DNA of 64,000 nt, taken from NCBI GenBank assembly GCA_963765875.1, contig CAVXYK010000011.1:62001-126000 (forward strand), read 5' to 3'. Both the position numbers and the translations under genes were made by a program. Below the pieces are notes generated by a model. It was not told the DNA's origin and made no database searches. It saw only the letters and a program-made list of their open reading frames with translations. Numbering within the stretch: position 1 is the stretch's first letter; every line of letters begins with the position of its first letter. Origin of the DNA: JAWKOK01 sp963765875 (GTDB lineage Bacteria > Chloroflexota > Anaerolineae > Caldilineales > Caldilineaceae). Below, in pieces: positions 19,453-27,852 of this stretch.

Positions 19453-20886
19453 ATGTGGCCACGCATCAACCTCTCGACACTCGGCATCGCCTGCATGTTT
19501 GTCGCAGCCCTTTTCTTGCTTCCAACCAACTCAGTTGATGCCGCGCCGGCACGACAGTCCGATCCGCCGGTGATTGCCGCCGCCGGCAACATCTCCGACT
19601 GCGCATACGATCAGGATTCGCTGACCGCCTATCTGCTCGACTCGATCGACGGCCCTGTGCTTACGGTCGGCGATGCTGCCTATGAGGTAGGATCGTTGCG
19701 GCAATATCTTGACTGCTACGCCAACACCTGGGGCCGCCATCTAGATCGTACCTACCCGGCCCCTGGTAACCGTGACTACGGTACACAGGGAGCTGAAGGC
19801 TATTATACGTACTTTGGCGATCGGGCCACACCCCTCGACCCTGGATGCACTCGCGATTGCAAGGGTTACTATTCCTTCGACGTGGGCGACTGGCACATCA
19901 TATCGCTCAACAGCGAAACGCCCAACACAGTCGGTTCTGAGCAAGAACAGTGGCTTCGCGCCGACCTGGCCGCCAATGACAGCGCCTGTACATTGGCCTA
20001 CTGGCATCGCCCCCGCTACAGCTCGAGTCAGCCAAAGAAGGCTGCGGCCCACGACCTGTGGAACGCGCTCTACGACTATGGCGCCGATGTAGTTCTGTCG
20101 GCACACTGGCACAACTACGAGCGGTTTGCGCCTCAAGATGGCAATCAACAGTACGACCCGGAGCATGGCATTCGTCAATTCGTCGTCGGGACAGGCGGGC
20201 GACACTATCGCAAGTTTGATTTCATCCAGCCCAACAGTGAAGTACGCAACAGCGAAACGTGGGGCGTACTCAAGATGACGCTGCACCCCGATCGCTATGA
20301 CTGGGAATACATTCCGATTCCAGGACAGAGCTTCACCGATTCAGGCAGCTCGCCCTGTGTTTCGCCGGCCAATGCGCCCGCTCCGCTGCCGGTTTCGGCA
20401 GAATCAACTGTGCAGAAAGTCTCTACCGGGAACAGCGCTGCGTCGGTGAGCGTACCATCTACCGCGACAGGATCCGCTAAGGTCAGCGCAGACGGTACCT
20501 ACGTGGTCAAGGCTGGGGATACGCTCTTCGTTATCGCCCGTGATCACGGCATGACGCTGGATGATATCGTGTCGGCAAACGGTATTTCGAATGTGGACGT
20601 CATCGAGATCGGCGACGTTCTGAAGGTCTCGGGCGCGACATCGACATCCGCGGCAGCGCCTGAACCAGCGTCGGCAGCGAGTGCGACGGTCGCCAATGCA
20701 GCACCGACGTCTTCATCAATCAGCCAGGCCGCAACGCCATCATCTGACGTTCACATCGTCGGATCCGGCGACACGATTTTCGCCATTGCCTTGGCCAATG
20801 GCGTTGACTGGCAGAAACTGCTCGAACTCAACGGATTGGCCGAAGATTCAATCCTACAGATCGATCAGGAAATCAAACTGCAATAG
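19453..20886 (+). CDS. Secreted metallophosphoesterase with two C-terminal LysM domains
   Basis: The ATG at 19453 was chosen: GAGGAG is 7 nt upstream and MWPRINLSTLGIACMFVAAL starts a signal peptide ending near VDAAPA. Longer frames begin inside the preceding sulfatase gene. Residues ~45-315 resemble an acid-phosphatase-type metallophosphoesterase: AGNISDCAYDQ, TVGDAAYEVG, APGNRDYG, YWHRPRYSS and SAHWHNYERFAP supply metal ligands, although the usual GDxG is AGNIS here. Two LysM repeats follow (YVVKAGDTLFVIARDHGM; HIVGSGDTIFAIALANGV), separated by Ser/Ala-rich linkers, to anchor it to peptidoglycan or other GlcNAc polymers. It ends at a bidirectional terminator. Confidence 0.85.
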   Translation: MWPRINLSTLGIACMFVAALFLLPTNSVDAAPARQSDPPVIAAAGNISDCAYDQDSLTAYLLDSIDGPVLTVGDAAYEVGSLRQYLDCYANTWGRHLDRTYPAPGNRDYGTQGAEGYYTYFGDRATPLDPGCTRDCKGYYSFDVGDWHIISLNSETPNTVGSEQEQWLRADLAANDSACTLAYWHRPRYSSSQPKKAAAHDLWNALYDYGADVVLSAHWHNYERFAPQDGNQQYDPEHGIRQFVVGTGGRHYRKFDFIQPNSEVRNSETWGVLKMTLHPDRYDWEYIPIPGQSFTDSGSSPCVSPANAPAPLPVSAESTVQKVSTGNSAASVSVPSTATGSAKVSADGTYVVKAGDTLFVIARDHGMTLDDIVSANGISNVDVIEIGDVLKVSGATSTSAAAPEPASAASATVANAAPTSSSISQAATPSSDVHIVGSGDTIFAIALANGVDWQKLLELNGLAEDSILQIDQEIKLQ

Positions 20887-20935
20887 CTGAAGTTACTATC
20901 GTAACCCTGCGTCGCGACCACAGTCTCATGAAAAA

Positions 20936-20970
20936 CAGAAGCCCAACATCGAAACGATGTCGGGCTTCTG
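20936..20970. terminator. Bidirectional intrinsic terminator
   Basis: CAGAAGCCCAACATCG (20936-20951) pairs with CGATGTCGGGCTTCTG (20955-20970), with one mismatch and an AAA loop. A TTT run follows on the plus strand and an AAAAA run precedes it (TTTTT for the minus strand). It lies between convergent genes ending at 20886 and 20990 and would stop transcription from both. Confidence 0.85.
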
Positions 20971-20989
20971 TTTGACTACTACCTTCCTT

Positions 20990-22372
20990 CTACTGCTCCA
21001 TCTGCCTGGCCATATATTGATCACGAACTTCCTGTATGGTGACCGTCCGCTGCATCAGATAGCGACTGGGCGCATCCTCGATTTCAGGCGCATTCTCACC
21101 GGCAGCAACCATGCGCGCGATCAGGCGCGCCTTCAGATCGTCGGCGACGTCGCGGAAAGCGTCTACGCCGGCGAGATTGGTCAGTTCGTGGGGATCGGCT
21201 TCCAGATCGTAGAGGTACTGCTCCACATATCGATCTGAATCTGAATCGATCGAACCATTCTTATCGGGTGCATCGACACAGTAGAGCCAACGGTCGGTGC
21301 GGATGGCGCGTGCCACCTGCGATTCGCTAATTTGCACGAAGACCTCGTCCGGCCACTCTACCTTCTCGCGATTGACCAGCGGCAGTATCGACTGCCCTTC
21401 CATGCTCTCCGGAATAGGGATGCCCGCAGCGTCGAGCAGTGTGGGCGGCAGATCGACCAAACTCACCAGGGCATCCAGCCGGCCACCGCCGTTGAAGCCG
21501 GGGCCCTGCAGGGCCGTCGGCACACGGATCGAGCTCTCATGACAAGAGCGCTTGTATTCGGCGTTGCGCGTCTTGAAGTGATTGCCGTGATCCGACGTGA
21601 AGAGAATTACTGTGTTGTCGAGCATGTCCAGGCTGCGCAGCGCGTCAAGCAGGCGACCCAACGCCTCGTCCAGCCGTTTGACCATGCCATAGTAGCCGCC
21701 CAGGTGTTGAGCGGACGAACCGCCCAACGCCAACAGATCGGGCGGCGTCCAGCGACCGGTATACCGATCACGGTAGCCGTCCGGCGGCGGATAGTCATCG
21801 AGATGGTTCTGGTGATGGGGTTCAATGTAGGAGGCAAAGAGGAAGAACGGATCGTCCTGGTGCTCATTCACATACCGAATGACGGCGTCGGTCTGGCCGT
21901 CGACGCGATAGCCGGGCAGCTTGACCGCATTGCCATCGTTGTCATACATCACTGTATCGTAGGCATCCGACGTGAACTCAAGCAAGTTGGAGGCCAGCCA
22001 GTAGTCGTAGCCGCCGCGTTCTTCCTCCGGCACTGGATCCTGGGAACCGAGATGCCACTTGCCGATGTAGGCTGTGTCATAGCCGGCCTCGTTGAAGCAT
22101 TCGGCCAAGGTGGGCACGCCCTCCGGCAACAGACCGCCATTTTTGAAGACACCGGTGTTGGTGGCGTAAAGGCCAGTCTGGAGGCACGAACGAGCCGGAC
22201 CGCAGACAGGCTGGCAGGTGAACGAATAGTGGACGTCGGTTCCGCGGCGCGCCATGCGATCGAAATTGGGCGTCAGTTCCAGCGGATTGTCATGAACGCC
22301 GGTGGTATCCCAGCGCTGTTGGTCCGTGAAAAAGACAATGACATTCGGTTGTGCTGGTGTCACGGTGCTCAT
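20990..22372 (-). CDS. Type I sulfatase (formylglycine-dependent, CxPxR)
   Basis: 460 residues, start after TTGGAG. NVIVFFTDQQRWD gives the metal Asp residues, C57-G-P-A-R is the canonical formylglycine site, YIGKWHLGS a substrate-side Lys/His motif, and LFTSDHGNHF the C-terminal metal pair. No signal peptide, so cytoplasmic, implying that sulfated substrates are imported first. It lies downstream of the sugar-binding protein gene in the same direction, separated by two hairpins, consistent with hydrolysis of what the neighbouring CUT1 transporter brings in. Confidence 0.92.
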   Translation of the reverse strand: MSTVTPAQPNVIVFFTDQQRWDTTGVHDNPLELTPNFDRMARRGTDVHYSFTCQPVCGPARSCLQTGLYATNTGVFKNGGLLPEGVPTLAECFNEAGYDTAYIGKWHLGSQDPVPEEERGGYDYWLASNLLEFTSDAYDTVMYDNDGNAVKLPGYRVDGQTDAVIRYVNEHQDDPFFLFASYIEPHHQNHLDDYPPPDGYRDRYTGRWTPPDLLALGGSSAQHLGGYYGMVKRLDEALGRLLDALRSLDMLDNTVILFTSDHGNHFKTRNAEYKRSCHESSIRVPTALQGPGFNGGGRLDALVSLVDLPPTLLDAAGIPIPESMEGQSILPLVNREKVEWPDEVFVQISESQVARAIRTDRWLYCVDAPDKNGSIDSDSDRYVEQYLYDLEADPHELTNLAGVDAFRDVADDLKARLIARMVAAGENAPEIEDAPSRYLMQRTVTIQEVRDQYMARQMEQ

Positions 22373-22400
22373 CTTTTCACTCCAAAAGAGAGGTTTGGGT

Positions 22401-22494
22401 TGTAGAGACGCAAGATTTTGCGTCTCTACGGTTGATCCTATGAATGATCAAACCCGAACCAGTGCGGGGCATAGGCTCCGCATTGGTTCGGGTT
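22401..22494. repeat. Two adjacent hairpins between sugar-binding protein and sulfatase genes
   Basis: GTAGAGACGCAA (22401-22412) pairs with TTGCGTCTCTAC (22417-22428), a perfect 12-bp stem with a GATT loop. A 17-bp stem with one mismatch follows: 22451-22467 (AACCCGAACCAGTGCGG) with 22478-22494. For the minus-strand operon these lie directly after the binding-protein stop and may stabilise or trim its mRNA. The first resembles intergenic GTAGAGACGC palindromes known from other bacteria. Confidence 0.75.
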
Positions 22495-22534
22495 CATACA
22501 ACGATTAACCCACAAGGAGAAAGAGCGAGTTCGA

Positions 22535-23905
22535 TTAGCTGCCGGCGAACAGTTCGGCGGACTGTTCCGTGATCATCTGACCCACGGTTGCCGCATCCTC
22601 GGTGCCGCTCCAGAGGAGATCCATGGTCGGATTGTAGATGCGCTGGGTGATCTCCGGCCAGTCGACATGGACCGGATCGCGCACTACATATTCCTGGGCC
22701 TGGGCAAAGGCCTTTGCGTTGGCCGGCGGCAGATCCGGGTTGAGGAACTCTTCTGAGAGGACCACTTCGACGCGTGAAGGCGTCGTCGCACCGACTGCAA
22801 CCTCGTCGTACTGTGCCTGGGCACTGGTGATGTGCTTGAGGAAACCCCAAGCAGCCTCTGAGTCCACGGTCCCGGCCGAGATGGCCCAACCGGTGCCGCC
22901 GCCGCCGGTGCCGCGACGATCGGTGTTGCCTAGCGGCAGCGTGCCGACATCCCATTTGAAGGCATCAATGGCACGGAACTGGTTGACGGCAGAGGGGTTG
23001 GTGAGCATAACGGCCACCCGTCCGGTGGAGAAGAGATCGACGCCGCCCAGCTCAGATTCCAGGTCAGGTCGCGGCGCCACCTCATGGACATACATGAGAT
23101 CCTGGACGAACTGAAGCGCTTCGACCGTTTCCGGATCAGCCATGGCCGATTCGATTGCCAGTCCATTCTCGTCTTTGTGTACCAGCGCCCCGCCATTGGA
23201 GTAGACCCACGAGGCCCAGGGCCGCTGACCACGATTGACCAGGAAACCCCACTGAGTCGTGCGGTTTCCCTCTCGCTTGGTCAGTTTCTGCGCCATATCC
23301 AGGAACACATCAAAGGTGAATTCGGTGTCTTCCCAGTCAGCTGCCGGCGGAGCGACGCCGGCCTCTTCGAAGATGTCGACGTTGTAGTAGAGGTTCTGAT
23401 TGCCGTAGTCACGCGGCAATGCGTAGGTGTTGCCTGCCCAACTATAGAGTTCGATGGCATCAGGGCGGAAGTCAGAGATATCGTAGCTGTCCCGCTCAAT
23501 CAGGTCATCGAGCTGCACATGCATTTTCTTTTCGTGCACGGTGACGATGGGGGCGATTTCCTGCAGATAGCGATAGAGATCTGCAGGAGTGCCTGCGGCC
23601 ATCAATGTCTGAATCTTGGTGAAGTAGTCGGCCCACGGTGTCGGTTGGTGCTCAATGGTGATGCCGGGATTGGCTTCCATGAACTCCTCGACCCATTTGT
23701 CACGTGCGGCGACATGGCCTTCGTTGATGATGTCGACCACGAAGGAGAGGGTCACGCCCTCTTCGGCTGGAGTGTCGCCGCCGCCACTCTCGCCGGCAGC
23801 CGGGGCCGGTGCTGCCGGAGCACAGGCGGCAAGGCCGGTCACCATGGCCGCGCCGATGGCGCTGTTGCGCAAGAAGTCTCGACGATTGAGCTTTCGGTTG
23901 AGCAT
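22535..23905 (-). CDS. CUT1 ABC transporter sugar-binding lipoprotein
   Basis: 456 residues, start after GAGGAGGAG. LNRRDFLRNSAIGAAMVTG is a Tat-like leader and GLAACAPAAP a lipobox, so a membrane-anchored extracytoplasmic protein. The body is SBP_bac_1 type: ITIEHQPTPWADYFTKIQTL, GTPADLYRYLQEIAPIV, YALPRDYGNQNLYYNVDIFE, FSTGRVAVMLTNPSAVNQFR and GGTGWAISAGT. It delivers an oligosaccharide or sugar derivative to the two permeases encoded upstream. No ATPase is present, as is usual for CUT1 systems sharing an MsmK-type ATPase. Confidence 0.92.
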   Translation of the reverse strand: MLNRKLNRRDFLRNSAIGAAMVTGLAACAPAAPAPAAGESGGGDTPAEEGVTLSFVVDIINEGHVAARDKWVEEFMEANPGITIEHQPTPWADYFTKIQTLMAAGTPADLYRYLQEIAPIVTVHEKKMHVQLDDLIERDSYDISDFRPDAIELYSWAGNTYALPRDYGNQNLYYNVDIFEEAGVAPPAADWEDTEFTFDVFLDMAQKLTKREGNRTTQWGFLVNRGQRPWASWVYSNGGALVHKDENGLAIESAMADPETVEALQFVQDLMYVHEVAPRPDLESELGGVDLFSTGRVAVMLTNPSAVNQFRAIDAFKWDVGTLPLGNTDRRGTGGGGTGWAISAGTVDSEAAWGFLKHITSAQAQYDEVAVGATTPSRVEVVLSEEFLNPDLPPANAKAFAQAQEYVVRDPVHVDWPEITQRIYNPTMDLLWSGTEDAATVGQMITEQSAELFAGS

Positions 23906-23991
23906 AGTTCTCCTCCTCAGGATAGGACGTTCTCAGTAACCAATGTTGAAAAGCATCAACAAACGAACCACAGAATTAACGGAGATGATAT

Positions 23992-24879
23992 CTAGGACTT
24001 AACGCCGGTGAAGACGATTCCCTGCATGAAGTACTTCTGCGCCGAAAAGAATAGGATGATCACGGGCAGCATGGTCAGAATCGATGCAGCCATGAGCAGA
24101 TTCCAACTGGTGCTTGACTCGCCCTGGAACATGCGTAAGCCCAGCGCCAGGGTGAAGTTGTCCGAACTGTGCAGATAGATCAACGGCAACAGAAACTCAT
24201 TCCATGTGCCGTTGAAGACAAAGATGACGACAATCAGTACAGCCGGCTTGGAGAGCGGCATAATGATGCGCCAGTAGACACCAAAATTGGAGCAACCATC
24301 AATGCGAGCCGCGTCATCCAATTCGCGCGGAATTGACATCATGTATTGGCGCACCAGGAATGTGAGCCAGGGACCGCCGAAAAAGGTCGGCACAATGAGC
24401 GGCCAAAAGGTATCGATCCAACCAAGGTATTTGAAGAGGATGAACTGGGGAATCAATGTGATATGCGGCGGCAGCATCATGGTCGAGAGCATGAGGATAA
24501 AGACAAAATTGCGGCCCCACCAGCGCATGCGCGAAAAAGCGAAGGCCACCAGTGTAATCGAGAAGACCTTGCCGACAATGCTCACCAGCGTGATATAGGT
24601 TGTGTTGCCAAGATAGCGAAAGAAGGGGATGGTCGTCACAGCCTTGGCATAATTGCTCCAGAGGATCTCGTTGGGAATCCACGTAGGCGGAAACAGGTAG
24701 ACTTCGCCCGGAGACTTGAGTGATGTGGACAATGTCCAGGCCAGTGGAATAAACATGGCCACCACGCCCATCAGCAGAAGCGTATGTGAAACTATCTTGT
24801 TCACGACGTTACGCTGGTGAAACGTCAGTCTCGGTTGTCCCTGTTTTGATTGCGTATCGGCTCGTTCAACAACCGTCAT
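23992..24879 (-). CDS. CUT1 ABC transporter permease, MalG-like
   Basis: 295 residues, start after AAGGAAGGACC. Six predicted membrane helices follow a cytoplasmic N-terminus. The conserved EAA loop reads REELDDAARIDGCSNFGVYW-like (SIPRELDDAARIDGC .. IIMPLSKPAV), the contact with the ATPase. The ending KYFMQGIVFTGVKS (tail xxGxVxGAVKG-like) is typical of MalG proteins. It forms the membrane channel with the permease encoded 105 nt upstream and the lipoprotein encoded 86 nt downstream. Confidence 0.93.
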   Translation of the reverse strand: MTVVERADTQSKQGQPRLTFHQRNVVNKIVSHTLLLMGVVAMFIPLAWTLSTSLKSPGEVYLFPPTWIPNEILWSNYAKAVTTIPFFRYLGNTTYITLVSIVGKVFSITLVAFAFSRMRWWGRNFVFILMLSTMMLPPHITLIPQFILFKYLGWIDTFWPLIVPTFFGGPWLTFLVRQYMMSIPRELDDAARIDGCSNFGVYWRIIMPLSKPAVLIVVIFVFNGTWNEFLLPLIYLHSSDNFTLALGLRMFQGESSTSWNLLMAASILTMLPVIILFFSAQKYFMQGIVFTGVKS

Positions 24880-24984
24880 GGGTTGGTCCTTCCTTGGTCT
24901 TTCTTCTCATTGTGGAACTTCTCAAACTCTATCTTCTTCCCGAATCTTCTTCCCGACCGTGGTCTTCGGGCCTGTAAGCCCCCG

Positions 24985-25932
24985 CTATCGGTTGTCATCG
25001 CCCTCATAATAGACCCAGCGATCAGAGGACTTGTAGAAGATCAGCGTCAACACCAGGATGTAGATAAACAGGACCCAGGCCAACGCACTGGCATAGCCCA
25101 TGCGGAAATATTCAAATGCATTGCGGTAGAGATAGAGGAGAAAGAAGAGAGTAGCGTTGTTCGGTCCGCCGGAGGTCATGATGAATGCTTGGGTGAAGAT
25201 CTGAAGCGCAGCGATAAAGCCGGTAACAAGCTGAAAAAAGAGGACCGGCGTCATCATCGGCAGTGTGATATTCCAAAACCGGGTCCAACTGGAAGCGCCA
25301 TCCACCTGAGCCGCTTCGTAGAGATCGGTAGGAATGCCCTGCAACCCGGCCAGGTAGATAATGGTGCCGGCGCCGACGCCCCACAGACTCATAAAGACAA
25401 GTGAAGGCAGCGCCCATCTCGGATCGCCTAGCCAGCTGGGCCCGACGATACCCACATAGGAGAGGAGCGTGTTGAAGAGGCCAAACTCGGTCGAGAAGAG
25501 CCAGCGCCAAAGCAGCGCAACAGCAACGCCGGAGAGTACCGAGGGCAAATAGAACGCAGTCCGGTAGAAGTGCAGACCTCGGATCTGACCATTCAAGAGC
25601 AGCGCGAGCCCCATACCGAAAATGATATGCAGCGGGACACTGGTGACGGCATAAATCGTCGTGACCTTGAGTGCCTGCCAAACCAGATCATCGGTGAACA
25701 ATCGGGCGAAATTTTCTGCGCCAATAAACGTAGGCGGTGTGATCAAGTCCCAGTCAGTGAACGAGATAAACAACGACGCCAGCATCGGTCCGAGCGTCCA
25801 AAGAATAAAACCGATGATCCACGGCGACGCAAAGAGCCACCCGTCCAAGTTGTTGCGCAACACCCGACGGTTGATGCCGAAGATCTGCGAACGCTGAGAG
25901 CCCGAATTGGTCGTATTCGCGACGGTTGCCAA
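24985..25932 (-). CDS. CUT1 ABC transporter permease, MalF-like
   Basis: The TTG at 25932 is proposed as the start because GGAGGA lies 5 nt before it. The open frame extends to 26001, but those extra ~23 residues come from a palindromic repeat (25956-26096) and are not conserved-looking. About 315 residues with six helices: WLFASPWIIGFILWTLGPML, AFYLPSVLSGVAVALLWRWL, the EAA loop (TDLYEAAQVDGASSWTRFWN), and AFIMTSGGPNNATL, a common MalF motif. It pairs with the MalG-like protein to import a sugar. Its operon promoter would have to lie within or beyond the repeat. Confidence 0.9.
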   Translation of the reverse strand: MATVANTTNSGSQRSQIFGINRRVLRNNLDGWLFASPWIIGFILWTLGPMLASLFISFTDWDLITPPTFIGAENFARLFTDDLVWQALKVTTIYAVTSVPLHIIFGMGLALLLNGQIRGLHFYRTAFYLPSVLSGVAVALLWRWLFSTEFGLFNTLLSYVGIVGPSWLGDPRWALPSLVFMSLWGVGAGTIIYLAGLQGIPTDLYEAAQVDGASSWTRFWNITLPMMTPVLFFQLVTGFIAALQIFTQAFIMTSGGPNNATLFFLLYLYRNAFEYFRMGYASALAWVLFIYILVLTLIFYKSSDRWVYYEGDDNR

Positions 25933-25955
25933 AGGGTTCCTCCGACTGACGAATA

Positions 25956-26096
25956 TCAGTGACTCTACTGCAAAAAGCCTTTTCTTGACACGAATTTGCA
26001 CGAATTTGCACGAATTATATCGTCGCCCCAGAGAGAAGATTCGTGAAAACTTGTCGAAATTCGTGTCTGGATCCCTTTTTGCAGTAGAGTCACTGA
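25956..26096. repeat. 141-bp palindromic element with 22-bp perfect terminal inverted repeats
   Basis: The ends are TCAGTGACTCTACTGCAAAA+AG (25956-25977) and its exact complement (26075-26096). The core TTGACACGAATTTGCACGAA (repeated) pairs with AAATTCGTGTC. It is the best-preserved copy in the window, with ends shared by elements at 13120, 30722, 34276 and 56004 although the cores of the last three differ. It supplies spurious N-terminal codons to the permease frame. Confidence 0.85.
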
Positions 26097-26216
26097 ATAT
26101 AGTTCGATGATGTAGAACAGATTTGAATAAAACGTTTTACGAAGTGGTGGACAAATCCTATCACAATCGATAAATGTGGTCAAGAAAGAAATCAACCCGA
26201 TATCGGGACTAGGCCC

Positions 26217-27665
26217 TCAGTGTTTTCGAAAAGTCGGTTCTTCGCCGGGCACCGGTGAATTGTCGAAAGCGCCACGGGCGATCACCTGCTCGCGCCCACC
26301 ATAGGAATTGATTAGGGCCGCCTGATCGGCCAACGCCTGGCCATCGACGGCTTCCGGATCGAGCATGGAGCGCAGTTCACTTTCAAACGCCTGCACCACA
26401 GACTGGTATTCCGGCAGCAGTGCCAGATCATGACACTCAAGCGGGTCTTCGATCATGTCGAAAAGCTGAGGCCGCAGGCCGACGTAGTGAACGTATTTAT
26501 ACTGTCGGTTGCGCAACATGTAGATGCCGTGCTCAGTCGACAAGGCATGGTACTCGCTGAACACAGTCCGATCCGCATCGACCGCCCGGGCAATCGACCA
26601 GAGCGACTGGCCGGGCAGCGTGCTGGTCTTCGAATCAAAGGAAGCGCCCACTGCTTCAAGGATAGTCGGATAGCTGTCGACCAGCGAGACCGGCGTTCCG
26701 ACAACCTTTCCCTGGGGCACATCCGATCCGGCCAAGATCATGGGGACGGCAGCCGACTCGTCATACATTGTGAATTTGCCGAACAGGCCGCGTGCGCCCT
26801 GGCTATCGCCGTGGTCGGTTGTGTAGACGATACGAGTTTCGTCGGTCAAGCCGAGCGAATCGAGAGTCGTCAATACGCGCCCGATCTGCTGGTCGAGGAA
26901 GGTGCAGACACCAGAGTAGGCGGCGGCAAGCCGCTGCAAGCCCGCTTCGTCAAAGGGTTCTTCGAGATAAAAAAAGTGGCGCATATAGTCGAGCGCAGGG
27001 TGATCCGGCCGATCCTCATGACGCCACTGGGGTGGTCTCGGCAGGTCGAGCGCAGCGCAATACTCAAAGAGCTCGGGCGGCGAGATGTAGGGCGGATGCG
27101 GACAGACAAACGAGAGGAAGAGTACCCACGGTTTCTCGTCGTCGGCATGCTCGGTCAGCCAATTGCAGGCGTTCTCGGCGTTGCGCCGGTCGTACTGAAG
27201 ATAGGTTGAATCGCCAGGCCCGGCATTGATCACACCGACGCGTTTCTGCCGGCGCGGCGGATTTTCACGGATGGCGCCCAGAACATCACCAACGCCTTCA
27301 ACCACATGCAGCGGCTCAACCTCTTCTGTGAAGCCGTTGTCGTCCCCGACGCCGCGAAAGTGGAGCTTGCCGATAGAATCGACACGGAAGCCCTGTGCCT
27401 TGAGTGCATGACCCCAGCCCGGCACAGCGCCGTCATAGGGAAAGGCGTTGTCCCAGTAGCCGATATCGTGAACATAGCGCCCAGTCGCCAGCGAAGCGCG
27501 GGCCGGTACACAAATGGGGCAGTTGGTGTAGGCGCTGGAAAAACGGGTCCCCCGTTCGGCCAACGCGTCCAGATTGGGCGTCTTGACGTACTCATTGCCG
27601 TACGCGCCCAGAAAATTACGGTTGTGTTGATCGGAGATGATGTAGAGTAGATTTCTTGGTTGCAT
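26217..27665 (-). CDS. Type I sulfatase (formylglycine-dependent, CxPxR)
   Basis: 482 residues from the Met at 27665, chosen for AGGAA upstream and because MQPRNLLYIISDQHNR aligns with sulfatase N-termini; 31 further upstream residues look non-coding. The metal Asp-Gln-His motif SDQHNRNF, formylglycine C52-V-P-A-R, KLHFRG and TTDHGDSQGARG (C-terminal metal pair) are present. Cytoplasmic by absence of a signal. It is the third sulfatase in 10 kb and belongs to the minus-strand sugar block between the permease and FAH-family genes. Choline- or heparan-type sulfatases share this shape, but the substrate is open. Confidence 0.92.
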   Translation of the reverse strand: MQPRNLLYIISDQHNRNFLGAYGNEYVKTPNLDALAERGTRFSSAYTNCPICVPARASLATGRYVHDIGYWDNAFPYDGAVPGWGHALKAQGFRVDSIGKLHFRGVGDDNGFTEEVEPLHVVEGVGDVLGAIRENPPRRQKRVGVINAGPGDSTYLQYDRRNAENACNWLTEHADDEKPWVLFLSFVCPHPPYISPPELFEYCAALDLPRPPQWRHEDRPDHPALDYMRHFFYLEEPFDEAGLQRLAAAYSGVCTFLDQQIGRVLTTLDSLGLTDETRIVYTTDHGDSQGARGLFGKFTMYDESAAVPMILAGSDVPQGKVVGTPVSLVDSYPTILEAVGASFDSKTSTLPGQSLWSIARAVDADRTVFSEYHALSTEHGIYMLRNRQYKYVHYVGLRPQLFDMIEDPLECHDLALLPEYQSVVQAFESELRSMLDPEAVDGQALADQAALINSYGGREQVIARGAFDNSPVPGEEPTFRKH

Positions 27666-27770
27666 TGAAATTCCTGCTACTTGCTGCATGAAAGGAACTG
27701 CGTGATTCGTACTGCGTAAGAAATGCTTGGCGGCATGCCGGGGACGCCCAACCATCAAGACTTCACAGAC

Positions 27771-27845
27771 ATCAATTCACCATTAACCGTTGTCCGCCCA
27801 GGCCCATTGACAATTGAACGTTGACAAGTGAAAATTGACAATTTG
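27771..27845. repeat. Intergenic repeat, ACAATTGAACGTTGACAAGT type
   Basis: A/T-rich direct and inverted motifs (CAATTCACCATTAACCG; GACAATTGAACGTTGACAAG; GAAAATTGACAATTT) lie between the sulfatase and FAH-type genes. The related string TTCACCATTCACCATTAATC occurs at ~52290-52312, just after the ABC-F gene. The motif style is a common short intergenic repeat; no function is seen. Confidence 0.45.
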
Positions 27846-27852
27846 GTCCTTC

